Notes: generated by a model from the letters alone, not told the origin. 64,000 bases of DNA from CAG-103 sp963627135 (GCA_963627135.1 CAVFZY010000007.1:124001-188000); one strand, 5' to 3'; shown: positions 42,392 to 51,947, counted from the stretch's first letter. Program-made: numbers and translations.

Positions 42392-43444
42392 ATGAACAGA
42401 ACCCAGACAAAACAGATCCATGTTGGCCCCGTCGCCATCGGCGGCGGCGCGCCGGTCGCGGTGCAGTCGATGTGCAACACGCACACCTCAGACGCGCGCG
42501 CGACCATCGAGCAGATCGCCCGGCTACATGACGCCGGGTGCGAGATCATCCGTCTCGCCGTGCCGGATCAGGCTGCGGCGGACGCCCTGCCCGAGATCGT
42601 GCACGTCTCGCCCATCCCGGTCGTGGCCGACATTCATTTTGACTACCGGCTCGCGCTCGCGGCGGCGAAGGCCGGCGTGCACAAGATCCGCATCAACCCC
42701 GGCAACATCGGCGAGCCGGACAATGTCCGCAAGGTGGCCGAGGCCTGCAGGGAACGCGGCATCCCCATCCGCATCGGCGTCAACGGCGGCAGTCTGGAAA
42801 AGCGCCTGCTCGAAAAGCACGGCCACCCGACGCCGGAGGCGCTCGTTGAGAGCGCACAGGGGCACATCGACTTGCTGCACCGGTATGATTTTGACGACAT
42901 CGCCCTGTCGATGAAGAGCTCCACCGTGCCGCTGACGATCGCGGCTTACCGGCTCGCGGCCGAGCGGTTTCCCTATCCGCTGCATGTCGGCGTCACGGAG
43001 ACCGGCACGGCCTACAACGGCATCATCCGCTCCGCCGTCGGCATCGGCACCCTGCTGTCCGAGGGCATCGGCGATACGATCCGCGTCTCGCTCACGGCCG
43101 ACCCCGTGGAGGAGGTGCGCGCTGGCATCGCCATTTTGAAGGCGGCCGGGCTGCGCCGCGAGGGCGTGCGCTTCGTCTCGTGCCCGACGTGCGGCCGCAC
43201 GCAGATCGACCTCATCGCGCTCGCGCAGGAGGTCGAGCAGCGGCTTCAGGGGCTGGATCGCGAGATCACGGTCGCCGTGATGGGCTGCGTCGTCAACGGC
43301 CCCGGCGAGGCGCACGAGGCGGACTACGGTATCGCCGGCGGCAAGGACTGCGGCCTGCTGTTTCGCCGCGGCGAGATCCTCGGCAAGTACCCTGCGGACA
43401 AGCTGGCCGATGCGCTGGTGGACCTGATCCTGAGCGAAAAGTGA
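42392..43444 (+). CDS. ispG: 4-hydroxy-3-methylbut-2-enyl-diphosphate synthase
   Basis: 350 aa from the ATG at 42392 (AGGAG 7 bases upstream; a GTG at 42386 is too close). TIM barrel with PVVADIHFDYRLAL and KIRINPGNIG, and 4Fe-4S cysteines in SCPTCGRT and GCVVNGPGEA. Penultimate step of the MEP pathway. Lies 7 bases before polC. Confidence 0.96.
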   Translation: MNRTQTKQIHVGPVAIGGGAPVAVQSMCNTHTSDARATIEQIARLHDAGCEIIRLAVPDQAAADALPEIVHVSPIPVVADIHFDYRLALAAAKAGVHKIRINPGNIGEPDNVRKVAEACRERGIPIRIGVNGGSLEKRLLEKHGHPTPEALVESAQGHIDLLHRYDFDDIALSMKSSTVPLTIAAYRLAAERFPYPLHVGVTETGTAYNGIIRSAVGIGTLLSEGIGDTIRVSLTADPVEEVRAGIAILKAAGLRREGVRFVSCPTCGRTQIDLIALAQEVEQRLQGLDREITVAVMGCVVNGPGEAHEADYGIAGGKDCGLLFRRGEILGKYPADKLADALVDLILSEK

Positions 43445-43451
43445 GGAAGCT

Positions 43452-46400
43452 ATGAGCGAAAAGATCCCGTTTCTTGATATGTTCCCGGACTGCGCGTCCC
43501 TGCAGGACACCTGCGGCGGGCTCGACAAGGCCGAGGTGCTCGATGTGCTCATCGAGCGCGAGAGCATGACGATGCAGCTGCACACGTGGTTTGCGCGCAT
43601 GCCCGCGCCCGTCGAGCGCACGAATATTGAGCAGCTGCTCGCGGCGCAGTTCCGGCTGCGCGGCGTACAGATCCAGGCGGAATATCCCGCCCCGGAGCAG
43701 AAAAAAGAGGAGAAGAAGGCGAAAGCCAAGGTCCTCATGGGCAAGCCTATCCCGAAGCGCACGGACATCACGCCCATGAACGAGCTCACGCTCGAGAGCG
43801 GCAACGTCACGCTCGAGGGACAGGTGTTTGCCGTCAGCAGCCGCGAGATCGCAAAGTACGGCTCGGCCGTGCTCTCGTTTGACATGACCGACAGCACGAG
43901 CAGCGTGCGCGTGTCGCGCTTTCTGCGCGCGGACGACGACCAGAGCATCGTCGGCCTCATCCACGAGGGCATGTGGCTGCGCGTGCAGGGCAAGATCAAC
44001 TACAGCAAGTACGACGAGGACATGGTGCTCGAGCCGCGCAACATCGTGCAGGGGGAGAAGGTCATCCGCCCCGACAACGCGCCGCAAAAGCGCGTGGAGC
44101 TACACCTACATACCCGCTACTCGGCGCTCGACGCCATCTCCGACCCCGCCGACCTCGTGGCCCGCGCGGCCTACTGGGGCCACCCGGCCATCGCCGTGAC
44201 GGATCACGGTGTGGCGCAGGCGTTCCCGGATATGTGGAAGGCGTCGAAGAAATACGGCGTGAAGATTATCTACGGCGAGGAGGGCTACCTCGTCAACGAC
44301 GTGGACGGCACGCTCGCCGTGCACGGGCAGAGCGACCTGCCGCTCGACGCGGAGTTTGTCGCTTTTGACATCGAGACGACCGGCCTGCACCTGGACACGA
44401 ACCGCATGACGGAGATCGGCGCGGTGCTCTTCTCCGGCGGGGAGATCAAGGCGGAGTTTGACACGTTCGTCAACCCACGCATGCCCATCCCGGCCGAGAT
44501 CACGCGCCTGACTGGCATCACGGATGCAGACGTGGCCAATGCGCCCGACGAGGCGGAGGCCATGCGCCAGTTTCTCGACTTTGCGGGCGGGCGGCCGATT
44601 ATCGCGCACAACGCCGACTTTGATACCGGATTCATGAGCGCGGCCTGCCGCCGGGCGGGCATCCCGTTCGAGCCGGTGTATCTCGACACGCTGGTGCTCG
44701 CGCAGTACCTGCTTCCGGATCTCAAGCACCACAAGCTCGACCAGGTCTCGAACCGCCTGAGCCTGCCGGACTTCAACCACCATCGCGCGTGCGACGATGC
44801 GATGGTCGTGGCGCGCATCATGGACAAGTTCCTGCCCATGCTTGCGGCCAGGGGCGCAAAGACGATCGGCGACTTCAACGACCTCGTGCGCGGCGGCCTG
44901 AAAGAGAAGCGCCGTACGCACCACATCTCCATTCTGGTGAAAAACAAGACCGGCCTGAAAAATCTCTACGAGATCATTTCCCGGTCGTATCTGAAATATT
45001 TCAAGCGCAACCCCACCATCCCCAAGAGCCTGCTCATGGAATACCGCGAGGGCCTCATCATCGGCTCCGCCTGCGAGGCGGGTGAGGTGTTTGAGGCCGT
45101 GCTGCGCGGCAAGAGCGACACGGAGCTCCGACGCATCGCGTCGTTTTACGACTATCTTGAAATCATGCCGCTGGCCAATAATCACTTCCTGCTCGACAAC
45201 GGCACCGTGCGCAGCGAGGAATCCCTGCGCAACCTTAACCGCCGCATTGTGCAGCTCGGCGAGGAGCTCGGCAAGCCCGTCGTGGCGACGTGCGATGTGC
45301 ACTTTCTCGATCCCGAGCAGGAGATCTTCCGCCGCATTCTGCTGGCGGCCAAGAAATTTTCCGACGCGGACAAGGCCATGCCGCTCTATTACCGCACGAC
45401 GGAGGAAATGCTCGACGAATTTGCCTACCTCGGCCCCGAAAAGGCGCAGGAGGTCGTCGTCACGAACACGAACGCCATCGCCGACAGCGTCGAGGTGTTC
45501 GAGCTCCTACCGAAGGAGCTCTACCCGCCGAAGATCGAAAATTCCGCCCAGCAGCTCAAAGACCTGGTCTATGGCAAGATGACGGCCATCTACGGCGAAA
45601 ATCCGCCGAAGCTCATCACCGACCGCGTCGAGACCGAGCTGCACGACATTCTCTCGCGTGGGTACGATGTCATTTACATGAGCGCGCAGAAGCTCGTTGC
45701 CAACTCCCTCGAGCACGGCTATCTGGTCGGCAGCCGAGGCAGCGTCGGCTCGTCGCTCGTGGCGTACTTCTCCGGTATCACGGAGGTCAACTCCCTCCCG
45801 CCGCACTATGTCTGCCCGCAGTGCAAGTATACGGACTTTGACTCCGGCGCGGGCTTCGGCTGCGGCGCGGACATGCCGGACAAGGTGTGCCCCAAGTGCG
45901 GCACCAAGCTGCGCAAGGACGGCTTTGACATCCCGTTTGAGACATTTCTCGGCTTCGGCGGCGACAAGGTGCCCGATATTGACCTGAACTTCTCGGGCGA
46001 ATATCAGGCCAAGGCGCATAAGTACACCGAAGAGCTTTTCGGCTCGGACCACGTGTTCCGTGCTGGCACGATCGGCACGCTGGCGGAAAAGACGGCCTAC
46101 GGCTATGTCCTCAAGTACCTTGAGGAGCGCGGCAAAACCCTGCCGAAGGCGGAGATGAACCGTCTCGCGCTCGGCTGCGTCGGTGTCAAGCGCACGACCG
46201 GTCAGCACCCCGGCGGCCTCGTCGTCATCCCGCAGGACAAGGACGTGACGGATTTCTGCCCCGTGCAGCACCCGGCCGACGATCCGAACAGCGATATCAT
46301 TACCACCCATTTTGAATACCACTGCATGGAGGCAAACCTGCTCAAGCTCGACGAGCTCGGCCATGATGACCCGACCATGATCCGCATGCTCGAGGACATG

Positions 46401-47417
46401 ACCGGCGTCAACGCGCGTGAGATCCCGCTCGACGATCCGGAGACCATGGGCATTTTCTGCAGCGCGGCGCCGCTCGGCCTGACGGATGACGACCCGATCG
46501 TCGGCAAGACCGGCACGATCGGCATCCCGGAGTTCGGCACCGGCTTTACGCGCCAGATGCTCGTCGATACGCAGCCGAAGGGCTTTGACATCCTTGTGCG
46601 TCTGTCCGGCTTCTCGCACGGCACGGACGTGTGGCTCGGCAATGCGAAGGACCTCATCATGTCCGGCACCGCGACGGTCAACCAGACGGTCGGCTGCCGC
46701 GACGATATCATGCTCTACCTCATCAGCCGCGGCATGGACGCCAAGCTCTCGTTCAAGATCATGGAGAGCGTCCGCAAGGGCAAGGTCAAGCGCGGCGGCT
46801 TCCAGGACGGCTGGGTCGAGACGATGCAGGAGCACGGCGTGCCGGAGTGGTACATCACGTCCCTGAGCAAGATCGCCTACCTGTTCCCGAAGGCGCATGC
46901 GGTGGCCTACGTCATGATGGCGTTTCGCATCGCGTGGTTCAAGGTGCACGAGCCGCTGGCGTTTTACAGCGCGTATTTCTACCGCCGCAGCCAGAAGGAT
47001 TCGTTCGACGCCGACATGATGACGCGCGGACTGGACTACACTCGCCGCAAGATCAACGAGCTGCGCAACAAGCCCACGCTCACGGCCAAGGAAGAGGACC
47101 TGCTCGTGACGATGGAGGCTGTGTATGAATTCAACCTCCGCGGGTTTGAATTCGCGCCCATGAGCCTCTATGAGAGCGACGCGACGAAGTTCCTCATCCG
47201 CGACGGGAAACTTCTGCCGCCGTTCGTGGCCATCTCCGGCCTCGGCGAGAGCGCGGCGTGGAATCTTGTGGCCTGCCGCGAGGGAGGACGGGAATTCGTG
47301 TCGGTCGAGGAGCTCTCGGCCGCCTGTCCGAAGGTCAGCCAGACGCATCTGGAGCAGCTGCGCGCCATGGGTGCGCTCGGCGAGATGCCGGACAGCAGCC
47401 AGATGAGCCTGTTTTAA
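43452..47417 (+). CDS. polC: DNA polymerase III alpha subunit, PolC type
   Basis: 1321 aa. Short N-terminal domain (about 1-110), OB fold (LEGQVFAVSSREI), PHP domain (HLHTRYSALD) split by the DEDD proofreading exonuclease (FVAFDIETTGLHLDTNRMTE; IIAHNADFDTGF), a four-Cys zinc site (CPQC and CPKC) and the catalytic palm including PDIDLNFSG. The N-terminal region is shorter than in Bacillus PolC (about 1440 aa total), as in many Oscillospiraceae. Main replicative polymerase of low-GC-type Gram-positives, here in a high-GC genome. Last gene of the conserved string. Confidence 0.97.
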   Translation: MSEKIPFLDMFPDCASLQDTCGGLDKAEVLDVLIERESMTMQLHTWFARMPAPVERTNIEQLLAAQFRLRGVQIQAEYPAPEQKKEEKKAKAKVLMGKPIPKRTDITPMNELTLESGNVTLEGQVFAVSSREIAKYGSAVLSFDMTDSTSSVRVSRFLRADDDQSIVGLIHEGMWLRVQGKINYSKYDEDMVLEPRNIVQGEKVIRPDNAPQKRVELHLHTRYSALDAISDPADLVARAAYWGHPAIAVTDHGVAQAFPDMWKASKKYGVKIIYGEEGYLVNDVDGTLAVHGQSDLPLDAEFVAFDIETTGLHLDTNRMTEIGAVLFSGGEIKAEFDTFVNPRMPIPAEITRLTGITDADVANAPDEAEAMRQFLDFAGGRPIIAHNADFDTGFMSAACRRAGIPFEPVYLDTLVLAQYLLPDLKHHKLDQVSNRLSLPDFNHHRACDDAMVVARIMDKFLPMLAARGAKTIGDFNDLVRGGLKEKRRTHHISILVKNKTGLKNLYEIISRSYLKYFKRNPTIPKSLLMEYREGLIIGSACEAGEVFEAVLRGKSDTELRRIASFYDYLEIMPLANNHFLLDNGTVRSEESLRNLNRRIVQLGEELGKPVVATCDVHFLDPEQEIFRRILLAAKKFSDADKAMPLYYRTTEEMLDEFAYLGPEKAQEVVVTNTNAIADSVEVFELLPKELYPPKIENSAQQLKDLVYGKMTAIYGENPPKLITDRVETELHDILSRGYDVIYMSAQKLVANSLEHGYLVGSRGSVGSSLVAYFSGITEVNSLPPHYVCPQCKYTDFDSGAGFGCGADMPDKVCPKCGTKLRKDGFDIPFETFLGFGGDKVPDIDLNFSGEYQAKAHKYTEELFGSDHVFRAGTIGTLAEKTAYGYVLKYLEERGKTLPKAEMNRLALGCVGVKRTTGQHPGGLVVIPQDKDVTDFCPVQHPADDPNSDIITTHFEYHCMEANLLKLDELGHDDPTMIRMLEDMTGVNAREIPLDDPETMGIFCSAAPLGLTDDDPIVGKTGTIGIPEFGTGFTRQMLVDTQPKGFDILVRLSGFSHGTDVWLGNAKDLIMSGTATVNQTVGCRDDIMLYLISRGMDAKLSFKIMESVRKGKVKRGGFQDGWVETMQEHGVPEWYITSLSKIAYLFPKAHAVAYVMMAFRIAWFKVHEPLAFYSAYFYRRSQKDSFDADMMTRGLDYTRRKINELRNKPTLTAKEEDLLVTMEAVYEFNLRGFEFAPMSLYESDATKFLIRDGKLLPPFVAISGLGESAAWNLVACREGGREFVSVEELSAACPKVSQTHLEQLRAMGALGEMPDSSQMSLF

Positions 47418-47442
47418 ATTCGTTACTTTTTGCAATTTCTGT

Positions 47443-47471
47443 TTGCAACATGCGGCGATCCTTGGTATGAT
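47443..47471 (+). promoter_or_regulatory. promoter of the SLH-domain protein gene
   Basis: TTGCAA (47443-47448), 17-base spacer, TATGAT (47466-47471), 50 bases upstream of the start codon and after the polC stop. Confidence 0.7.
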
Positions 47472-47521
47472 AAAGCTGTATCCCTGTGTGATTCGGTGTG
47501 ACCGAAAGAGGAGGTAATGCA

Positions 47522-50404
47522 ATGAAACGTTTTCTGGCGCTGCTGCTGACGCTGGTCATGCTTGTGTCCGCCTGCGGTCTGCAGGCGTTTGCCGCTGACG
47601 GCGACACGACGGCAGACACCGGCGATGAGCTGGTCGTCTACACGCGCTCCGGCGCAATGCGGACATTCCATGTCGGCGATACTTTTTCGTATACCTACTG
47701 GTTCCGGCTGACGTCCGGCTCCGTCAACAAGATCACTGGCCACGTGCTGTATGACAGCCAGTGCCTGTCGGTCAATGTCGACGGCTGCAAGTTCCCGAAC
47801 ATGACGTCCGCGTCGACAAAGGACAATGCGGGCGACTTCGAATTCCACGACACGTTCACGACGGATCAGGGCGGCAAGTTTGCCACCTCCTCGCCGCAGG
47901 TCATGGCGAACATTTCCTTCACCGTCACGCGCGGCGGTACGGCGTATCTGACGACGCTGCTCGAGGAGCTGGAGATCCGCAAGTCCAACGGTGACAAGTC
48001 GCAGCTCGTCACGGAGTTCGTGAACAAGACCTGGTCGCCGACGATGTATTCCACGTACGACTATCTGCAGGATGAGAAGCCCTCGGCCGTCTCCACGCCG
48101 CTGAGCGCCTCGTCCGATGTCGCGTGGTTCTATGCCGTCGAGGCGGAGACCGGGGCGGCCATCCCGGCCGGGGTGACGTTTGAACTCACCGGCACGTCCG
48201 GCAACGGCGAGCACATCGAGCGCACGGTCGTGTCCGATGCCTATGGCTTTGTCGGCTTTGGCACAGTGCCGTACGGTACTTATTATATTCAGACACGCAC
48301 GGCGGACGGGGCCGAGGTGGCGTACATCATCCGTGACGGCTCGCGCACGCTGCCCGATGTGGAAAACGGCAAGCTGCAGCTCGACCACACGCTGTACTAC
48401 AAAACGGCGGATCCCAGCGAGCTGCGCTCCATTACGGTCACGTTCGAGTGGACGAATGAGCTGATCGCGCCCGACGAGGTCTACACAAAGGACCGGCCGA
48501 CGAGCGTGTACATGGAGCTGAGCCGCAACAGCGATGCTGTGGTCGTGGCGCGCCATTCGTCCGATCCCGAGGACGGACAGGCCGTCTTTGACAATCTGCC
48601 CATCCATGATGACAATGGCAACGAGATCACCTATGTCCTGACTACGACGACATTGCAGCATTACGATGCTCAGATCACGCGCACGGACATGGGCTTCCAC
48701 ATCAATTTTGTCTATCTCAATGACCACACATGGGAGACGACCCGCACCGAGCCCACCTGCACGGTGGACGGTTCTATCGTCTCCGTGTGTCAGGACTGCG
48801 GCGCGGTGGACCGAGTCGTTCTGCCCATGACCGGTCACAAGCTGGTCTCTTCCGGACACGATGCTACCTGTACGCAGAAGGGCTACCGGCGCTACATGTG
48901 CACGCAGTGCGATTATTGGTATGAGAAGGAGATCGCTGCTCTCGGCCACGACTGGAGCGATTGGGAGGTCGATCTCGAGGCAACTGCCTACGCTGACGGC
49001 ATCAAGCACCGCACGTGCATGCGCTGCGGCGAGGTGGAGACATATGCCATTCCGGGCGGCAACCACCAGCACACGATGAAAAAGTTCGTCGTCCAGCCGA
49101 CCTGTACCGAGCAGGGCTACACGGAGTACCGTTGCGTCAACAAGGCGGACCTGCCGTGCGGCGAATCCTATATCGTGGAGGGCAGCCGTACCCCCGCGCT
49201 CGGCCATGACTACAGCGGCGACAGCGGCATCCGCACGATCGTGGAGCCGACCTGCACCACGACCGGCCTGAAGGAATATAACTGCTCCCGCTGCGGCGAA
49301 ACTTACACGGAGATTGTCCCGCAGCTGGGCCATGATTACGAGCTCAAGTCCGAAAACAGCAAGGAAGCGGACTGCACGCAGCCGGGCACGGAGTATTATG
49401 TCTGCGGCCGGTGCGGCGACGTGCATCTGGTGCGCATACCGGCAAAGGGCCACGACTGGGGTGACTGGATCATCGACCGGCAGGAGACTGACCAGACCGA
49501 CGGCGCCAAGCACCGCGTCTGCAAGACCTGCGGCGAGCGGCAGGACGCCACGATCCCGAAGCTGAGTCATGTGCACAACCACATCCCCACGGTCGTCGAG
49601 CCGACCTGCGAGCAGCAGGGCTATACGCGCTACACCTGCGCCTGCGGCGATACGTATATTGAAGAGAGCAGTTATGTGTCCGCGCTCGGCCACGCCTGGG
49701 TCGAGACCGACCGGCAGGAGCCGACGAGCAAGACTGTCGGCGTCATCACCTATACCTGCCAGCGCTGTGCCAAGCTGCGTTATGAGTTCATCCCCAAGAC
49801 CGAGCAGGTCGAAACCTGGAAAAACCCCTACCGCGATGTGCGCAGCACTGCATGGTACTATGAGGATGTGGCCTATGTCACACAAAACGGCCTCATGGTC
49901 GGCACCTCGACGCTGACCTTCTCGCCGGGGGACGAGATGAGCCGTGCTATGCTCGTCGCGGTGCTCTACCGGATGAGCGGCTCGCCGAGCGTGGCGGGCA
50001 TGACCGCACCATTCACGGATGTGCCGGATGGTCAGTGGTACACGGACGCGGTCATCTGGGCGTATAACTGCGGCGTGGTCAGCGGCACGAGCACGACGAC
50101 GTTCTCGCCCATGCTGAACATCACGCGCGAGCAGATGATGACGATGTTCTACGGCTACGCCGAGTTTATGGACTACAACACGGTGGCAGTCGCCGACCTG
50201 AGTGTGTTCCCGGACGGCGGGAGTGTTTCGGCCTGGGCACAGACCGAGATGGGCTGGGCCGTTGCCAACACGCTCATCAGCGGTGTGCAGGAAGGCAGCA
50301 CAACGTATCTGCGTCCGCAGGGGAGTGCCACGCGCGCCGAGGCGGCAGCGATCCTGCACCGCTTTGACCAGTGGCGTGTCAACGCCGTCGTCACGGTGAA
50401 ATGA
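47522..50404 (+). CDS. secreted S-layer-homology protein with Cys-pair repeats
   Basis: 960 aa from the ATG at 47522 (GAGGAGG). Signal peptide MKRFLALLLTLVMLVSACGL ending at AFA. Residues about 30-200 are a cohesin/dockerin-like beta domain, followed by a SpaA-like beta domain (GVTFELTG...YGFVGFGTVPYGTYY). The middle (about 400-770) has roughly eight repeats of PTC-x2-GY-x2-Y-x-C-x2-CG ending in LGHDW-type segments. Three SLH motifs end the protein (NPYRDV, FTDVPDGQWYTDAV, VFPDGGSVSAWAQTEMGWA), anchoring it to pyruvylated wall polymer. A pyruvyl transferase is encoded at 15.4 kb. Function on the surface unknown. Confidence 0.9.
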   Translation: MKRFLALLLTLVMLVSACGLQAFAADGDTTADTGDELVVYTRSGAMRTFHVGDTFSYTYWFRLTSGSVNKITGHVLYDSQCLSVNVDGCKFPNMTSASTKDNAGDFEFHDTFTTDQGGKFATSSPQVMANISFTVTRGGTAYLTTLLEELEIRKSNGDKSQLVTEFVNKTWSPTMYSTYDYLQDEKPSAVSTPLSASSDVAWFYAVEAETGAAIPAGVTFELTGTSGNGEHIERTVVSDAYGFVGFGTVPYGTYYIQTRTADGAEVAYIIRDGSRTLPDVENGKLQLDHTLYYKTADPSELRSITVTFEWTNELIAPDEVYTKDRPTSVYMELSRNSDAVVVARHSSDPEDGQAVFDNLPIHDDNGNEITYVLTTTTLQHYDAQITRTDMGFHINFVYLNDHTWETTRTEPTCTVDGSIVSVCQDCGAVDRVVLPMTGHKLVSSGHDATCTQKGYRRYMCTQCDYWYEKEIAALGHDWSDWEVDLEATAYADGIKHRTCMRCGEVETYAIPGGNHQHTMKKFVVQPTCTEQGYTEYRCVNKADLPCGESYIVEGSRTPALGHDYSGDSGIRTIVEPTCTTTGLKEYNCSRCGETYTEIVPQLGHDYELKSENSKEADCTQPGTEYYVCGRCGDVHLVRIPAKGHDWGDWIIDRQETDQTDGAKHRVCKTCGERQDATIPKLSHVHNHIPTVVEPTCEQQGYTRYTCACGDTYIEESSYVSALGHAWVETDRQEPTSKTVGVITYTCQRCAKLRYEFIPKTEQVETWKNPYRDVRSTAWYYEDVAYVTQNGLMVGTSTLTFSPGDEMSRAMLVAVLYRMSGSPSVAGMTAPFTDVPDGQWYTDAVIWAYNCGVVSGTSTTTFSPMLNITREQMMTMFYGYAEFMDYNTVAVADLSVFPDGGSVSAWAQTEMGWAVANTLISGVQEGSTTYLRPQGSATRAEAAAILHRFDQWRVNAVVTVK

Positions 50405-50425
50405 AAAACAGGAGGAGATCATATC

Positions 50426-51037
50426 ATGGCCAATCTTGTTATTACGATCGGGAGAGAAAACGGCAGCGGCGGCCGGCAGCTCGGCAGCGAGCTGGCAGCG
50501 GCGCTGGGTGTCAAGTGCTACGATTCGGAGCTCATCAATGAGACGGCGAAAGCGAGCGGCTTTGCCAAGAGCTTCGTTGAGACGCATGAAGAGCAGCGTC
50601 CGGGCAGCTTTCTGTATTCGCTCGTGACGGGCGGCGGCGTCATTGCCGACGAGCAGCCGTTCCCGGTGCAGATCTTTCAGGCGCAGTCGGAAGTCATCCG
50701 TACCATCGCGGCGCGCGAATCATGCGTCATCGTCGGCCGCTGCGCGGACTATGTCCTGCGTGACGATCCGAACGCGGTGCTCGTGAATCTGTTTGTCCAC
50801 GCGCCGATGGCCGCCCGCATCCGCCGTGAGAGCGTGCGCACGAACACCACGCCCGCGGAAGCGGAAAAGCGCATCCGTCAGGTGGATAAGGAACGCGCGG
50901 CGTACTATAACTTCTTCTCCTCCAAGCGCTGGGGCGATGCGCAGGCCTACGACCTGTGCGTCAACACCGACGGGCTGGAGATCAGCGACGTTGCCAAGCT
51001 CGTGCTCCGCTATCTGGAGCTGCGCGGCCTGCGCTGA
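50426..51037 (+). CDS. cytidylate-kinase-like family protein
   Basis: 203 aa. P-loop-like TIGRENGSGGRQLG at 7-20, then DSELINETAKASGF and a lid-like REsvrTNTTPAEAEKRIRQVDKERAAYY segment. It belongs to the CMK-like family found next to diverse genes in Bacillota, distinct from housekeeping Cmk, and lacks the standard CMP-binding insert. A nucleotide or small-molecule phosphorylating role is likely; substrate unknown. AGGAG precedes the start. Confidence 0.85.
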   Translation: MANLVITIGRENGSGGRQLGSELAAALGVKCYDSELINETAKASGFAKSFVETHEEQRPGSFLYSLVTGGGVIADEQPFPVQIFQAQSEVIRTIAARESCVIVGRCADYVLRDDPNAVLVNLFVHAPMAARIRRESVRTNTTPAEAEKRIRQVDKERAAYYNFFSSKRWGDAQAYDLCVNTDGLEISDVAKLVLRYLELRGLR

Positions 51038-51093
51038 ACCACAGGCGTCTGCCGGTTTTCCTGTGCGTTGTGCTGCCCTGAATGCGTAAAGGT

Positions 51094-51124
51094 CCCCCGG
51101 TGCGGATTCATTCCGCACCGGGGG
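51094..51124. terminator. bidirectional terminator 3' of the CMK-like gene and RHH gene
   Basis: 13-bp perfect stem CCCCCGGTGCGGA/TCCGCACCGGGGG, loop TTCAT, followed on plus by ATCTTTC. The last seven codons of the convergent RHH gene lie in this hairpin. A nearly identical hairpin recurs at 51917-51947. Confidence 0.8.
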
Positions 51125-51305
51125 ATCTTTCACTTTCTGTGGACTCATTCATGTTGGATAGCGCAAATGCGATGCACTGATTGATGAATTCGTTGCGGCT
51201 GATGTCAAACGCGGCCGCGCGGCTGTCGATCTGCCGGAGCGTCACGGTAGAGATCCGCAGGGAAATGGCCTCTTTTTCCGGCTTGACCGGTGAAAATTTT
51301 TCCAT
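51108..51305 (-). CDS. ribbon-helix-helix DNA-binding protein
   Basis: 65 aa. AISLRISTVTLRQIDSRAAA is the beta-strand and helix A, and DISRNEFINQCIAFALSNM the second helix of an Arc/MetJ-type RHH fold, so it would bind DNA as a dimer. GAGG-type SD near the start. Divergent from a membrane-protein gene with 106 bases between, where CGATAT-containing repeats may be its operator. The C-terminal residues run into a terminator hairpin, possibly a read-through tail. Confidence 0.8.
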   Translation of the reverse strand: MEKFSPVKPEKEAISLRISTVTLRQIDSRAAAFDISRNEFINQCIAFALSNMNESTESERSPGAE

Positions 51306-51323
51306 ACTGCATCGCCTCGTTTT

Positions 51324-51352
51324 TTGACTTATTGTATCCGATATGCTATCTT
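51324..51352 (+). promoter_or_regulatory. promoter of the 51.4-kb membrane-protein gene
   Basis: TTGACT (51324-51329), 17-base spacer, TATCTT (51347-51352). It overlaps two related boxes, TCCGATATGCTATC (about 51337) and TTCGATATCTAAA (about 51369), candidate operators for the adjacent RHH protein. Confidence 0.6.
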
Positions 51353-51411
51353 AAAAACATATTCAATATTCGATATCTAAAATCAAATACTCCAAAAGGA
51401 GTGGGAATAGA

Positions 51412-51902
51412 ATGAATGAAACAGAAAAACGTGCACAGGAGGCAAATGCCTGGCCCGGTCGGATGGTGATCTCTTCGGCATTCTCGGCGGTCACTGTCAT
51501 TCTGCTGCTGAACTGGTTTGACATTCGATATCTGTCGTACTTCACGGACCGTTCGGCATGCTCGGTTTATGATGTTGTGGCCAGATGGGCGGATATCACG
51601 CAGATCATCCAACTGGAACATTACACGGCGCTGGTCTATGTGATGGGCGGGCTGGCAGTGATCAGTGCGCTGCTGCACCTGTTCGTATTTTATCAGGCGC
51701 TGCAAAGAAAGGCGGATACCGCCTCGAACGGCTGCGCTGCGGCGTGGTCATCCGTGATCGTGAGCATTTATACGCTGATCGTCGTCTGGGTGCTCAATGG
51801 TGGTGTGTCCATTATTATCTTCAAGCTCCCGTTTTACCTGTTTGCGGCCACGGGCGTGCGGAACTGTGTTATTACATTTCCGAGGCCAAAAAGCAGCGGT
51901 AA
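51412..51902 (+). pseudogene. small multi-pass membrane protein, frameshifted near its 3' end
   Basis: AAAGGAG precedes the ATG at 51412. Codons to about 51855 encode a four-helix membrane protein (SAFSAVTVILLLNWFDIRYL; YVMGGLAVISALLHLFVFY; IVSIYTLIVVWVLNGG; LPFYLFAAT). Then the frame runs on into a GC hairpin and non-family sequence. One base added at about 51855 (GTGCG restored to GTGGCG) would give VAELCYYISEAKKQR and a TAA at 51900-51902, a natural ending. So this is a single-base deletion: a real mutation or an assembly error. Function unknown; probably controlled by the divergent RHH protein. Confidence 0.65.
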
Positions 51903-51916
51903 AGGGAAAACATATT

Positions 51917-51947
51917 CCCCCGGCGCGGACTCACTCCGCGCCGGGGG
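51917..51947. terminator. terminator hairpin after the membrane-protein gene
   Basis: 13-bp perfect stem CCCCCGGCGCGGA/TCCGCGCCGGGGG with loop CTCAC, 15 bases after the restored stop at 51902. It is a close relative of the hairpin at 51094-51124. Confidence 0.75.

Noticed and set aside
45507..47522. 671-codon minus frame antisense to polC
   Set aside because: No motif or RBS, fully covered by the conserved polymerase domain.
47423..50587. 1054-codon open frame antisense to the SLH protein gene
   Set aside because: Low-complexity Arg/Val/Ala composition typical of the complement of GC-rich coding DNA; no domain, no RBS, fully antisense to a gene with signal peptide and SLH motifs.
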